From: Dyadobacter sp. CY326
GTDB taxonomy: Bacteria; Bacteroidota; Bacteroidia; Cytophagales; Spirosomataceae
DNA length: 64,000 nt
NCBI RefSeq assembly: GCF_021390515.1
Contig: NZ_JAJUXI010000005.1
Location: 124,001 to 188,000, forward strand
Direction of reading: 5' to 3'
The notes beneath the pieces are model-generated. The model did not search any database. It had not been told where the DNA came from and was given only the letters and a program-made list of their open reading frames with translations. The number at the start of each line of letters is the position of its first letter. Positions within the stretch are counted from its first letter, which is position 1. Below, piece by piece: positions 43,410-52,268 of this stretch. A program made the position numbers and the translations under genes.

Positions 43410-44305
43410 TGTCATCATACTCGATCAAGGATTTGGAGCGGATCAGTAACACCAAGGCGCACACCATTCGCATGTGGGAGCAGCGCTATGGCATTTTGGA
43501 GCCCGAGCGGACAGAGACGAACATTCGCTTTTACAATGATGAACATGTAAAGAAGTTGCTGAATGTGTGCACATTGCTGGAACGTGGCATGAAAATTTCG
43601 CATATCGGGAAATTATCGAAATCCGAGATTGCGGCAGAAATTGAGAAGGTTATCAATGAGTCATTTTCGGGCGATGCGTATGTGGATGCGGTGATCAGCC
43701 AGGCGCTCATTGCGATCACAACTTATAATGTGTCGCAATTCAATGCGCTTTTTGCGGATTCGGTCAAACGGCTGACGCTTAAAAATACTTATATTAGAAT
43801 ACTTTATCCGCTGCTCGTGCGCACGGGGTTAATGTGGGTAAAAGACGATTTGCTTCCGTCTCAGGAACACTTTTTATCAAACCTGATCAGGCAAAAATTA
43901 TTTGCTGCCATTGATGCACTGCCTTTACCAGTTAAAGCTGAGCAAAAATGGATTCTTTTTCTGGGCGAAGAAGAAGACCACGAAATTGGTTTGCTTTTCG
44001 CTTACTATATGATCCGGCAACTCGGAAAAGACGTAGTTTATCTTGGCTCACGCGTTCCATATAACGATCTGTCGGGAGTGATCACCCAGTGCAAACCCAC
44101 GCATTTATATTCTTTTTTTGTTCGTAACCAGCCTGACAGTCAGACAGAAAGCTTTCTAGCAAACTTGGCTGCCGACTTTCCCGAAGTTCAAAAATTTATC
44201 TCATCGGGTGATCAGAAAACAAAGGCAATAGCGATGAAAAAAGGCGTTAAAATCATAGAATCAATCGAAAATCTGACCGAAATCCTTACAACTCCCAATG
44301 CATAG
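43409..44305 (+). CDS. carH: CarH/LitR-like MerR regulator with B12-binding photoreceptor domain
   Basis: The 298-aa protein has a MerR head (YSIKDLERISNTKAHTIRMWEQRYGILEPERT, residues 4-34), a helical bundle with the Wx9EH motif (Trp143, Glu153-His154), and a cobalamin-binding domain with E188-x-D-H191-xx-G194. These are the marks of light-sensing AdoCbl regulators, in which B12 promotes DNA binding in the dark and light releases it. It heads the carotenoid operon, overlapping crtI by 8 bp, so light-induced pigment synthesis is a strong inference. An inverted repeat flanks its own promoter. Confidence 0.9.
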   Translation: MSSYSIKDLERISNTKAHTIRMWEQRYGILEPERTETNIRFYNDEHVKKLLNVCTLLERGMKISHIGKLSKSEIAAEIEKVINESFSGDAYVDAVISQALIAITTYNVSQFNALFADSVKRLTLKNTYIRILYPLLVRTGLMWVKDDLLPSQEHFLSNLIRQKLFAAIDALPLPVKAEQKWILFLGEEEDHEIGLLFAYYMIRQLGKDVVYLGSRVPYNDLSGVITQCKPTHLYSFFVRNQPDSQTESFLANLAADFPEVQKFISSGDQKTKAIAMKKGVKIIESIENLTEILTTPNA

Positions 44306-45797
44306 CCGCCTAGCAAAGTCAAACAAATCGCATGAAATAACGGTCATCGGCGCAGGTTTCGCCGGACTGGCGGCAGCAGCTGTGCTTGCAGAAAGTGGGA
44401 ATAAGGTGACGGTTTTAGAGAAAAACAGGGAAACGGGAGGGCGTGCCAGAACATTTTCCCAAGATGGTTTTATGTTTGATATGGGGCCAAGCTGGTATTG
44501 GATGCCAGATGTTTACGACAGTTTTTTTGAGCTGTTCGGCAAAAACACTTCGGATTTTTACGAATTGAAAAAGCTTGATCCCGGCTTTGCAGTGGTTTTT
44601 GAAAACGAAGTCATGGACATTCCAGCCGATTTCGATGCGGTGTGTGACCTTTTTGAAAGCATTGAAGCAGGCAGTGCAGCCAAGCTTCGAAAATTTATCG
44701 CTGAGGGAGAGTTTAAATATATGGTCGGCATGAATGACATGGTTTACAAGCCCGGCCATTCGATCACCGAGTTTTTCAGCCTGAAACTGTTCGGCGATGC
44801 ATTAAAATTGCAAATTTTCACGCCTTTCAGCAAACACGTCAGAAGCTATTTTAAAGACCCGAGATTGCTTGCATTGATTGAATTCCCAGTGCTTTTTCTT
44901 GGCGCAATGCCCAAGGACACGCCAGCCCTTTACAGCCTGATGAATTTTTCGGGTCTCAAACAGGGCACTTTTTACCCGATGGGCGGATTCGGGAAAGTGG
45001 CGGATTCATTTAAAGAAATCGCAAAAAATGTTGGGGTCAATGTTCTGACCGCGCAGAATGTGGACAAGCTTGAAATTACGAATGGGAATATCCGTCATGT
45101 GCATACGACCAATGGCAATTTCAGGACCGACGCGGTGATCGGAAGCGCTGATTATCATCACATTGAATCAGAATTGCTTGATAAGGATTTCCGTTCTTAC
45201 GATGACGATTACTGGCAAAGCAGGACTTTCGCGCCGTCGTGCTTGCTGTTTTATCTTGGCATTAATAAAAAAATTGACCAGCTGCGGCATCACAATTTGT
45301 TCTTCGATGAAAATTTTGATCAGCATGCAGTTGAGATTTACAAAGACAAAAAGTGGCCGAACAAGCCCCTATTCTATGTTTGCTGTCCATCCAAAACCGA
45401 CCCGTCCGTGGCACCCGAGGGCAGTGAAAATCTTTTCGTTTTAATGCCGATTGCGATTGACTTGGATGATCCCGAAAACATCCGCGAGACGTATTTTAAC
45501 GTACTTATGGATAGGCTCGAAAAATTTGCCGGGGAGGACATCAGAAGTCACGTTGTTTACAAAAAAAGCTATTCCGTTTCCGACTTTGTCTGCGATTATA
45601 ACGCTTACAAAGGCAATGCGTATGGTCTGGCAAACACGCTCATGCAGACTGCCATTTTTAAACCGAAAATGAAGAGCAAGAAGGTTAAAAACCTTTTTTA
45701 CGCTGGTCAGTTGACTGTTCCGGGCCCGGGAGTGCCACCGTCCATCATTTCGGGCCGGATCGCAGCCACAGAACTCACAAAATTTCTTAACAGATAA
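44298..45797 (+). CDS. crtI: Phytoene desaturase CrtI
   Basis: The 499-aa protein has the FAD motif ITVIGAGFAGLAAAAVLAESG, the GGRARTF segment, YPMGGFGKVADSF, and the C-terminal bacterial CrtI signature FYAGQLTVPGPGVPPSIISG. It desaturates phytoene toward lycopene. It overlaps carH by 8 bp and is 3 nt from crtB. Whether it makes four desaturation steps is expected from the downstream cyclase but not shown. Confidence 0.95.
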   Translation: MHSRLAKSNKSHEITVIGAGFAGLAAAAVLAESGNKVTVLEKNRETGGRARTFSQDGFMFDMGPSWYWMPDVYDSFFELFGKNTSDFYELKKLDPGFAVVFENEVMDIPADFDAVCDLFESIEAGSAAKLRKFIAEGEFKYMVGMNDMVYKPGHSITEFFSLKLFGDALKLQIFTPFSKHVRSYFKDPRLLALIEFPVLFLGAMPKDTPALYSLMNFSGLKQGTFYPMGGFGKVADSFKEIAKNVGVNVLTAQNVDKLEITNGNIRHVHTTNGNFRTDAVIGSADYHHIESELLDKDFRSYDDDYWQSRTFAPSCLLFYLGINKKIDQLRHHNLFFDENFDQHAVEIYKDKKWPNKPLFYVCCPSKTDPSVAPEGSENLFVLMPIAIDLDDPENIRETYFNVLMDRLEKFAGEDIRSHVVYKKSYSVSDFVCDYNAYKGNAYGLANTLMQTAIFKPKMKSKKVKNLFYAGQLTVPGPGVPPSIISGRIAATELTKFLNR

Positions 45798-45800
45798 GTT

Positions 45801-46637
45801 ATGAAAAGCTTATATGACAATCTCTCTGCAACTTGCAGTAAAACCACAACCCAACTCTACAGCACATCATTCTCGCTCGGAATCTACTTTCTGAAGGGAA
45901 AATTTCATGCCCCCATTTACGGAATTTACGGCTTCGTTCGCCTTGCAGACGAAATCGTTGACAGCTTTCATGAGTACAACAAAGAATTTATGATGGACAA
46001 GATCCGGCAGGACACGGTGGAGGCCATTCGCGACCGGATCAGCATTAACCCGATTCTGAACAGTTTTCAGCACGTTGTCCATGCGTATAATATTGAGTGG
46101 GAGCTGATCGACACCTTTTTGAAAAGCATGGAAATGGATCTTGCCAAAAAAGAATACAGTGCTGATTCATACAGCGAATACATTTTGGGATCGGCGGAAG
46201 TGGTTGGATTAATGTGCCTGAGGGTGTTTACGGAAGGCGATATGCGGCTTTTCAATGATCTGAAACCATTCGCCATGAAACTGGGATCTGCATTCCAAAA
46301 AGTCAATTTTTTACGTGACTTGAAAGCCGATTACATGGATCTGGGCAGAACGTATTTTCCAGGCGTTAATTTTGACCATTTTTCTTCGAAGGAAAAAGAA
46401 ACTATTCAGCAGGAGATTGAAGACGACTTTGAACAGGCATTAATCGGCATCAAACGCCTGCCGAGCGGATCGCGTCGCGGGGTTTATCTTGCTTATTATT
46501 ATTACAAAAAACTTTTTCTGAGAATAAAGGAAACGCCGCCCGAAAAGGTCATGAATGCGCGCATCCGGATTCCGGATTATGACAAAGTCGGGTTAATGTT
46601 TCGTTCGTTGGTAAGGCATCAGTTCGACCTTTTATGA
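45801..46637 (+). CDS. crtB: Phytoene synthase CrtB
   Basis: The 278-aa squalene/phytoene synthase has the first Asp-rich motif D50-E51-xx-D54 (RLADEIVDSF) and the second in NFLRDLKADYMDLGR. It condenses two geranylgeranyl diphosphates to phytoene. No GGPP synthase (crtE) is within the window, so that gene is elsewhere. It is the third gene of the operon. Confidence 0.95.
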   Translation: MKSLYDNLSATCSKTTTQLYSTSFSLGIYFLKGKFHAPIYGIYGFVRLADEIVDSFHEYNKEFMMDKIRQDTVEAIRDRISINPILNSFQHVVHAYNIEWELIDTFLKSMEMDLAKKEYSADSYSEYILGSAEVVGLMCLRVFTEGDMRLFNDLKPFAMKLGSAFQKVNFLRDLKADYMDLGRTYFPGVNFDHFSSKEKETIQQEIEDDFEQALIGIKRLPSGSRRGVYLAYYYYKKLFLRIKETPPEKVMNARIRIPDYDKVGLMFRSLVRHQFDLL

Positions 46638-46706
46638 CGTTTTTTTGTTAGTGAAATGAAGGCTGCGCATGAAGAAGTTAGCCTTTGGATTTAAATCGTG
46701 TTTTTT

Positions 46707-47228
46707 ATGACTGATCAAGTTGTGCTGGTGAACGAAGATGACAAGGAAATTGGCCTGATGCCAAAGCTTGAAGCGCATCAAAAAGGCGTTCTGCATCGCG
46801 CGTTCTCTGTTTTTATTTATAACTCAAATGGTGAAATGCTGTTGCAGCAAAGGGCATTTGGCAAATATCACTCCGAAGGACTCTGGTCCAACACTTGCTG
46901 CAGTCACCCGCTCCCAGCCGAATCCGCGCACCACGGCGCTGTGAGGCGGTTGCAAGAAGAAATGGGCATTAAAGCGGAGCTGCAATTTCTGTTTACTTTT
47001 CAATATCATGTCAATCTGGAAAACGGCCTGACGGAGAATGAGTTAGATCACGTTTTCTGGGGAATTACAGATGCTGAGCCGAACATTGATGTGACGGAAG
47101 CAAATGATTATAAATACATGAAACCCGCTGACATTAAAGCAGATATGCAGCAAAATCCTGACCGTTACACGGAATGGTTTAAAATCTGTTTTGCGGAAGT
47201 TGCCGACAAAATAAAACCAAAACAATGA
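46707..47228 (+). CDS. idi: Isopentenyl-diphosphate isomerase, type I
   Basis: The 173-aa Nudix-fold enzyme has the catalytic Cys in WSNTCCSHPLP and Glu in the RLQEEMGI segment, plus ELDHVFWG near the end. It interconverts IPP and DMAPP to feed carotenoid synthesis. I choose ATG 46707 over the in-frame GTG at 46698. About 70 nt separate it from crtB, without a visible terminator. Confidence 0.95.
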   Translation: MTDQVVLVNEDDKEIGLMPKLEAHQKGVLHRAFSVFIYNSNGEMLLQQRAFGKYHSEGLWSNTCCSHPLPAESAHHGAVRRLQEEMGIKAELQFLFTFQYHVNLENGLTENELDHVFWGITDAEPNIDVTEANDYKYMKPADIKADMQQNPDRYTEWFKICFAEVADKIKPKQ

Positions 47229-47266
47229 CCGTCAGCCCATGCTGATGGCAATGAACAGAACATACT

Positions 47267-47740
47267 ATGAGTCCCTGGATAACCAATACATTAATCACGC
47301 TTGCCGCATTTGTTGGAATGGAATGTGTCGCCTGGCTTGCACATAAATATCTGATGCACGGCCTGTTATGGTCGCTTCACCACGATCACCACCAACGCGA
47401 TGACGGAGATTTCTTTGAGAAAAACGATTATTTCTTCGCCATTTTCGCAACCCCCGGAATTCTTTGCCTGCTTTTTGGCGTCAATGAGGGTTTCAATTAT
47501 TTATTCTGGATCGGATTAGGCATTACGCTTTACGGTTTCACCTATTTCTTGGTTCACGACATATTCATACACCAGCGTTTTAAAATGTTCAGAAACACGG
47601 ATTCGGTGTATTTGAAGGCGATTCGCAGGGCGCATAAAATGCATCACAAGCATCTGGGCAAATATCAGGGCGAATGTTTCGGCATGCTCTGGGTGCCTTT
47701 GAAATACTTCCGGGATGCTAAAAATGCGGCTGCAAAATGA
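47267..47740 (+). CDS. crtZ: Beta-carotene hydroxylase CrtZ
   Basis: The 157-aa membrane di-iron hydroxylase has His clusters HKYLMH, HHDHH, HDIFIHQR and HKMHHKH, and four hydrophobic segments. It hydroxylates beta-ionone rings at C3, giving zeaxanthin from beta-carotene. Its stop overlaps the cyclase start by 4 nt, so the two steps are coupled. No ketolase (crtW) was seen, so zeaxanthin is the likely product of this operon. Confidence 0.94.
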   Translation: MSPWITNTLITLAAFVGMECVAWLAHKYLMHGLLWSLHHDHHQRDDGDFFEKNDYFFAIFATPGILCLLFGVNEGFNYLFWIGLGITLYGFTYFLVHDIFIHQRFKMFRNTDSVYLKAIRRAHKMHHKHLGKYQGECFGMLWVPLKYFRDAKNAAAK

Positions 47741-48462
47741 ATTTCCTTTATTTGATTGTCGACCTGGGAGCCATTATCGTGCCGCTTCTTTTTTCATTTC
47801 ATCCCAAAATTGCGCTTTATAAAAAATGGCGCATGCTTTGGCCGGCAATCCTGCTTTCAACTGTCCCATTTGTTATTTGGGACAGTTATTTTACAAGAAT
47901 CGGCGTGTGGGGTTTTACGCCAAAATATCTGACAGGCTTCTATCTTTTCGGGCTTCCGATCGAGGAAATTCTCTTCTTTATATGCATTCCCTATGCATGC
48001 CTCTTCACCTATTATTGTTTCCGCATTTTCTACGGAACCGACTACAAAATCAGAAGCGAGAATTGGGTTACAGGCATATTCTTGTGCTTCACTTTCGCAT
48101 TGGGTGTGACTTACTTTGATCGCTATTACACTTCCTGGACTGCCGCTGGGCTGGTTGCGTTTCTGCTGTTTTTAAAATTTGTGGTTAAATCACAATGGCT
48201 AAGTCTGTTCTATTTTTCGCATATGTTTTTGCTCATTCCATTCTTTATCGTGAACGGCATTTTGACGGGATCGGGGCTGGACGAGCCTGTTGTCTGGTAT
48301 AATGATGCGGAAAATATTGGGATTAGAATCTTCACTATCCCTTTTGAAGACATTTTTTACGGCATGCTGATGCTCCTGCTGAACACTTATCTTTTCGAAT
48401 ACTTTCTTGGCAAATCAGCCGTCGCGGAGGAGAAGAATTTAGAAGCGGTCTCCGTGCGTTAA
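47737..48462 (+). CDS. crtYcd: Lycopene beta-cyclase, CrtYc-CrtYd fused membrane type
   Basis: The 241-aa protein has six to seven membrane segments in two homologous halves, each with the cyclase motif: GFYLFGLPIEEILFF in the first and ENIGIRIFTIPFEDIFYGML in the second. This is the fused heterodimeric cyclase of Bacteroidota. It cyclises both ends of lycopene to beta-carotene. Its last 24 bp overlap the convergent FAD oxidoreductase. Confidence 0.92.
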   Translation: MNFLYLIVDLGAIIVPLLFSFHPKIALYKKWRMLWPAILLSTVPFVIWDSYFTRIGVWGFTPKYLTGFYLFGLPIEEILFFICIPYACLFTYYCFRIFYGTDYKIRSENWVTGIFLCFTFALGVTYFDRYYTSWTAAGLVAFLLFLKFVVKSQWLSLFYFSHMFLLIPFFIVNGILTGSGLDEPVVWYNDAENIGIRIFTIPFEDIFYGMLMLLLNTYLFEYFLGKSAVAEEKNLEAVSVR

Positions 48463-49578
48463 GGAAACGAGCTTGTTAGTCAAGCCCGGCATTTGTGCCA
48501 ATGTCTTTAAGGCAATGTCCGTTGTATTTCTTTTGCCAAATAATCCCTGCAAATAATAACCTGCCGTAATTCTGCTTCGGAATGCATTGTTCCAGGCATT
48601 TTTGTAGTTCGCGGCGAGCGCTGCCTTCGACTGCCCTTTTTCAAAATAGCGGATTAGCTCGTTAGCGAGAATCTTGGACGCGCGCATGCCCATGCTCATG
48701 CCGTTGCCGCAAAGTGGCGTAATGGAACCAGCTGCGTCTCCCAAAAGCAAAATGCCCTTCATCTCCGTTTGTTTTCTGGAAAAATGCACATTGCTGATCA
48801 CCAGCGGATGCGGGTTTACGAATTCGGCATTCGTGAAATATGCTTTCAGGAAAGGATTTTTGTATAAAACTGCTTGCTCCATCCGCTTGATATCTTTGCC
48901 ATTTTCCTGCAAATTTTTGGCGGTTGTCAGATAACATAAGCAATGCCAATCATGGTCCACTTTGGAAATGCCACAGTAACCGTCTTGAAAATTATGAAGT
49001 TCAATGCGATTGTCCGGCAACTGCGGTTTAATGTGATATTTAACACCGATAAAATTTCGACCGTCGTTTTCTTCCGCGTGATTTTGTCCAACAGACAGGA
49101 ATTGAGGCGTGTATTTGCCATAACTTCCACACAGGATCTTCGTTTGAAAATCGCCTTGTGTTGTTTTGATGTCAAATCCATCTAAACCATTCTCAGACAA
49201 AGCATTAACCCGACATTGTTCAACAACATTAACGCCTTTTTTCGTAGCAATTTGAGCAAGAGAATGATCCAGACTGAACCTGCTAATGCCAAATCCGCCC
49301 AGTTGTAAGGTGTGTTCCAGCATAAAGCCTTTCTCCGAACTGATGCCGAGCTGATTAATCTTGGGGAGATACATTTCATCCAATTCCAGGCCCAGACCTT
49401 TAAGAAAATCCCAGCTTTCCATCGAAATGTATTCGCCGCAAACTCTGTGAAACGGATATTGATTTTTTTCAAACAAGACGACGGAAATGCCGCGATCGGC
49501 AAGCTGTATGGCCAGACACAGACCCGCAAGTCCGCCGCCGATAATGCCGCAATCGTAAGATTTAGTCTGCGTTTCCAT
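48439..49578 (-). CDS. FAD oxidoreductase of the type III PKS operon (GGR-like)
   Basis: The 379-aa protein has the FAD motif CGIIGGGLAGLCLAIQLADRG, the YPFHRVCGEYIS segment and LLGDAAGSITPLCGNGMSMGM, resembling geranylgeranyl reductase/aromatic hydroxylase flavoproteins. Such genes regularly follow type III PKS and methyltransferase genes in bacteria, where they oxidise the alkylresorcinol or pyrone ring. Here a prenyl side chain is another possible substrate. It overlaps the methyltransferase by 17 bp and the carotenoid cyclase tail-to-tail by 24 bp. Confidence 0.83.
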   Translation of the reverse strand: METQTKSYDCGIIGGGLAGLCLAIQLADRGISVVLFEKNQYPFHRVCGEYISMESWDFLKGLGLELDEMYLPKINQLGISSEKGFMLEHTLQLGGFGISRFSLDHSLAQIATKKGVNVVEQCRVNALSENGLDGFDIKTTQGDFQTKILCGSYGKYTPQFLSVGQNHAEENDGRNFIGVKYHIKPQLPDNRIELHNFQDGYCGISKVDHDWHCLCYLTTAKNLQENGKDIKRMEQAVLYKNPFLKAYFTNAEFVNPHPLVISNVHFSRKQTEMKGILLLGDAAGSITPLCGNGMSMGMRASKILANELIRYFEKGQSKAALAANYKNAWNNAFRSRITAGYYLQGLFGKRNTTDIALKTLAQMPGLTNKLVSLTHGDRF

Positions 49579-50257
49579 ACACGATCACTTCATGCCTGAA
49601 TGCCCATTTGTTATGAATGGAAAAATGCACAGCGCCAGCTTTTTGCAAGATATGCAGCCATTCTTTCTTTTTAAAACCGCGTAAAACGGAAAGTGGTGCG
49701 TCGTTTTTAACGAGATAGGATTTTGAAAAAAGTTGGGTCAGCCATTTGATTGAATAATAAGCCAACCGGTTGCGTTCCAGATCATTGATGACCAAAATCG
49801 ACCGGTTTTCCAGCGCAAAACGGATCAATTCAACAAGCTGCGCTTCGGCCAGGTGATGACAAAAAAGGCAGGCATGAATGATATCGACTTGCTTCAAATG
49901 CCTGAAAATATGCCGATAATCATCGCAAATCAGTTGGACGGCTTTGCCTTTCAAATTTTCCGAAGCATAGGCAATGCATACGGGCTTGTAGTCGACACCG
50001 TACAGATCCAGCTCATAACCAGCGCGTTCGTTCCAATTGCTTATGCGTTTGAGCGTGTCTCCTCCCCCGCAACCAATGTCGACCAATGTATATTTGCTCC
50101 CTGGCCGGATTACTTTTTTCAATGCATTGAACGAAATGTCGTAACCGCCGAGCCAGTGATTGATAAAGTCCAGTTCCCGAAGATTTTGAAAAAGATCCTG
50201 TTCAGGAATTTCGTCCTGATCCAAAAGCTCTTTTTGCTGGCTCCGGGTTTTAAACAT
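49562..50257 (-). CDS. SAM-dependent methyltransferase of the type III PKS operon
   Basis: The 231-aa class I methyltransferase has motif I LVDIGCGGGDTLKRI near residue 57 and the acidic motif II LYGVDYKP. It probably methylates a hydroxyl or ring carbon of the polyketide. The gene overlaps the UbiA-PKS fusion by 8 bp upstream and the FAD oxidoreductase by 17 bp downstream; this tight packing indicates a single operon and shared pathway. Confidence 0.85.
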   Translation of the reverse strand: MFKTRSQQKELLDQDEIPEQDLFQNLRELDFINHWLGGYDISFNALKKVIRPGSKYTLVDIGCGGGDTLKRISNWNERAGYELDLYGVDYKPVCIAYASENLKGKAVQLICDDYRHIFRHLKQVDIIHACLFCHHLAEAQLVELIRFALENRSILVINDLERNRLAYYSIKWLTQLFSKSYLVKNDAPLSVLRGFKKKEWLHILQKAGAVHFSIHNKWAFRHEVIVYGNAD

Positions 50258-52208
50258 AGCGCAGCTGCATGGTCTCGATGCTCAGTCCCGGCCCGAATGC
50301 AGCAGTAAAAATCCGGTTACCCACATTTTCAGGCTTGGCCTTTTCCAGAACTTCTTTCAGCACAAACAAAACCGTAGGCGACGACATGTTTCCGTAATTT
50401 TTGAGCACATTATAGGCCGACGCAAGATGACATTTGTCCAGTTCCAATGCATCCGCAAAATCGTCAACGATCCGTTTGCCGCCCGGATGCACAGCCCAAT
50501 GTTTAAATTGATCAGGCGAAAGCCCGGTTTTTGAAAGCATGGGCTTGATGTTTTTCCGGATCAGGTCGGGCACATAAGATGACAAGTTCATAATGAAACC
50601 CGTTTCCGACAATTGCCAGGCCATATCCGCATAACCATTGTGCAGGATAAGCGAGTTAAATGCGTCAATTTCTACCTTATGCGCATAGGCATCACTCGCC
50701 TCAGAAGTCACCAGAACAGCGGCTGATCCATCGCCGAAAATGAGGTTTGAGAGGAGATAATCGTCGTTATATTGCTTTTGAAAATGAATTGTGCAAAGCT
50801 CTGTGCATACAACCAGAACTTTTGCATTGGGCTGACTTCTGCAAATTGCATCCGCATTCTTCAAGGCAATGATCGCTGCGTTACAACCCATAAAATTGAC
50901 GCTGCTGCGCTGAATGTAAGGATTCAGCCCAAGGTCCCGCACCAGCTCTACGTCCAGGCCAGGCGCAAAGAGTCCTGTGCAAGTAACTGTAATTAAATGC
51001 GTTAGCTTGGTTTTCAGTGTTTCAAAATCCTTGATCTTCTCAATGGCCTTTCTTGAAAGCAATGTGGCGTGCTGCTGATAAAGTTGCATTCGCTGCGTAA
51101 GCGTGGGCTCGGGAAGCAGTGTGGGCGTTTTGTTGAAAAAAGCAAAATCCTCAGGCTCTTTGTCAAAATCAGAAATGACCGAATAGCGGCTTTCAATGCC
51201 TGTTTTCCCTGCTACAACCTTGATCTTTCTTTTATTGGTGAGGTCGTCTGTCGATTTAATGTAAAAAGCAGCGAGCGATTCGTGCGAATAGCGATTCTCG
51301 GGAACTGCTGTCTCAATAGCTGATATATAACTCAATGGAATTCTGTTGATAATGATTAGTACTAGGAAACAACTGTTCATGCAAATTGCCGCAATCCAGT
51401 TCATCCGCATGGTATTTCTAAAATTTGCCGCTGTATTTTCTTTCAAAACCAGGGAAAACCAGTAACCGAAATACACTACAATAGGCAGGAAAAATGCTTG
51501 AATGATGTAAAAAATCATTCCAAGTCCCTTCGATGTAAAATACAAATAATAAAACACATTGCACAGCAAAAACATCACCGCCGTGAACCCGAATGTGCCT
51601 TTATAGCCCAATTTGTAACTTAATGTCTTAACACCGTCCTTTAAATCCTGCTTATGCTGGTAAATCTGAGTCAATGGATATGCCCCGGCAATCTGAAACG
51701 AGCATCCCAAAAGCACATAAACATGCTCCCTGGTGATCAAAAGCGCATTTCCGGAAATGCCGGCTATCGACATATAATACGTAAATGCACCCTGAAAAGT
51801 AACAACTGTCAGAAAACCAATGACCGGATATTTTTTCAGCCTGATCTGTCGCGAGCTGTAAGCGCGCGATGCGGCAATGTAAAGGACCAGGCAACCTGCA
51901 AACAATGTATTTACGAAGAGCAGTGCTAAAACGATTGCAAGAAAGTCTAAAAAAATGGTCAGGTAAAAAAGCGCCACAGTCGGCATTGGCGGTTTTTCCA
52001 GCCCGCCCACGCTGTCCTCGTCGCGATCCACGTAACTATTGTAACCGTTGCTGGCAGGATAAATGAGCAGGTGAATGATCAGAAAAGCAAACAGTGCCTG
52101 GCGATGCACAACCGTATCCGCCTGACTGTAAGCGAAAAGGAACAGCGGCAACAAAAAGAATGAAAAGGGAATTCTGAGAAGCTTGATTGTATTGCCATCG
52201 ATGCGCAT
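50250..52208 (-). CDS. UbiA prenyltransferase fused to type III polyketide synthase
   Basis: One continuous 652-aa frame joins two enzymes. Residues 1-290 form a UbiA-type membrane domain with about eight helices, the first Asp motif NSYVDRDED (57-65) and the second QDLKDGVKTL (187-196), where diphosphate-bound Mg would sit. Residues 292-652 are a type III PKS starting YISAIETAVPENRY, with Cys442 in NFMGCNAA, His574 in WAVHPGG and Asn607 in NYGNMSS; spacing matches chalcone synthase. The protein could build a polyketide ring and attach an isoprenoid at the membrane. There is almost no linker. It heads the operon with the methyltransferase and FAD oxidoreductase. UbiA and type III PKS are usually separate genes. 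Confidence 0.88.
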   Translation of the reverse strand: MRIDGNTIKLLRIPFSFFLLPLFLFAYSQADTVVHRQALFAFLIIHLLIYPASNGYNSYVDRDEDSVGGLEKPPMPTVALFYLTIFLDFLAIVLALLFVNTLFAGCLVLYIAASRAYSSRQIRLKKYPVIGFLTVVTFQGAFTYYMSIAGISGNALLITREHVYVLLGCSFQIAGAYPLTQIYQHKQDLKDGVKTLSYKLGYKGTFGFTAVMFLLCNVFYYLYFTSKGLGMIFYIIQAFFLPIVVYFGYWFSLVLKENTAANFRNTMRMNWIAAICMNSCFLVLIIINRIPLSYISAIETAVPENRYSHESLAAFYIKSTDDLTNKRKIKVVAGKTGIESRYSVISDFDKEPEDFAFFNKTPTLLPEPTLTQRMQLYQQHATLLSRKAIEKIKDFETLKTKLTHLITVTCTGLFAPGLDVELVRDLGLNPYIQRSSVNFMGCNAAIIALKNADAICRSQPNAKVLVVCTELCTIHFQKQYNDDYLLSNLIFGDGSAAVLVTSEASDAYAHKVEIDAFNSLILHNGYADMAWQLSETGFIMNLSSYVPDLIRKNIKPMLSKTGLSPDQFKHWAVHPGGKRIVDDFADALELDKCHLASAYNVLKNYGNMSSPTVLFVLKEVLEKAKPENVGNRIFTAAFGPGLSIETMQLRYV

Positions 52209-52268
52209 GGCTCAATTTAGTAAGAATTTCGCTTCGCGGAAACCAGGTTCGATAAGGCGGTTCTCAAA

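Noticed and set aside
50250..52208. Possibility that the UbiA-PKS fusion is a sequencing frameshift or lost stop
   Set aside because: Both halves are full length in one frame, junction residues flow from a membrane helix into the PKS start without foreign sequence, and the downstream genes overlap in normal operon fashion. Resequencing would settle it.
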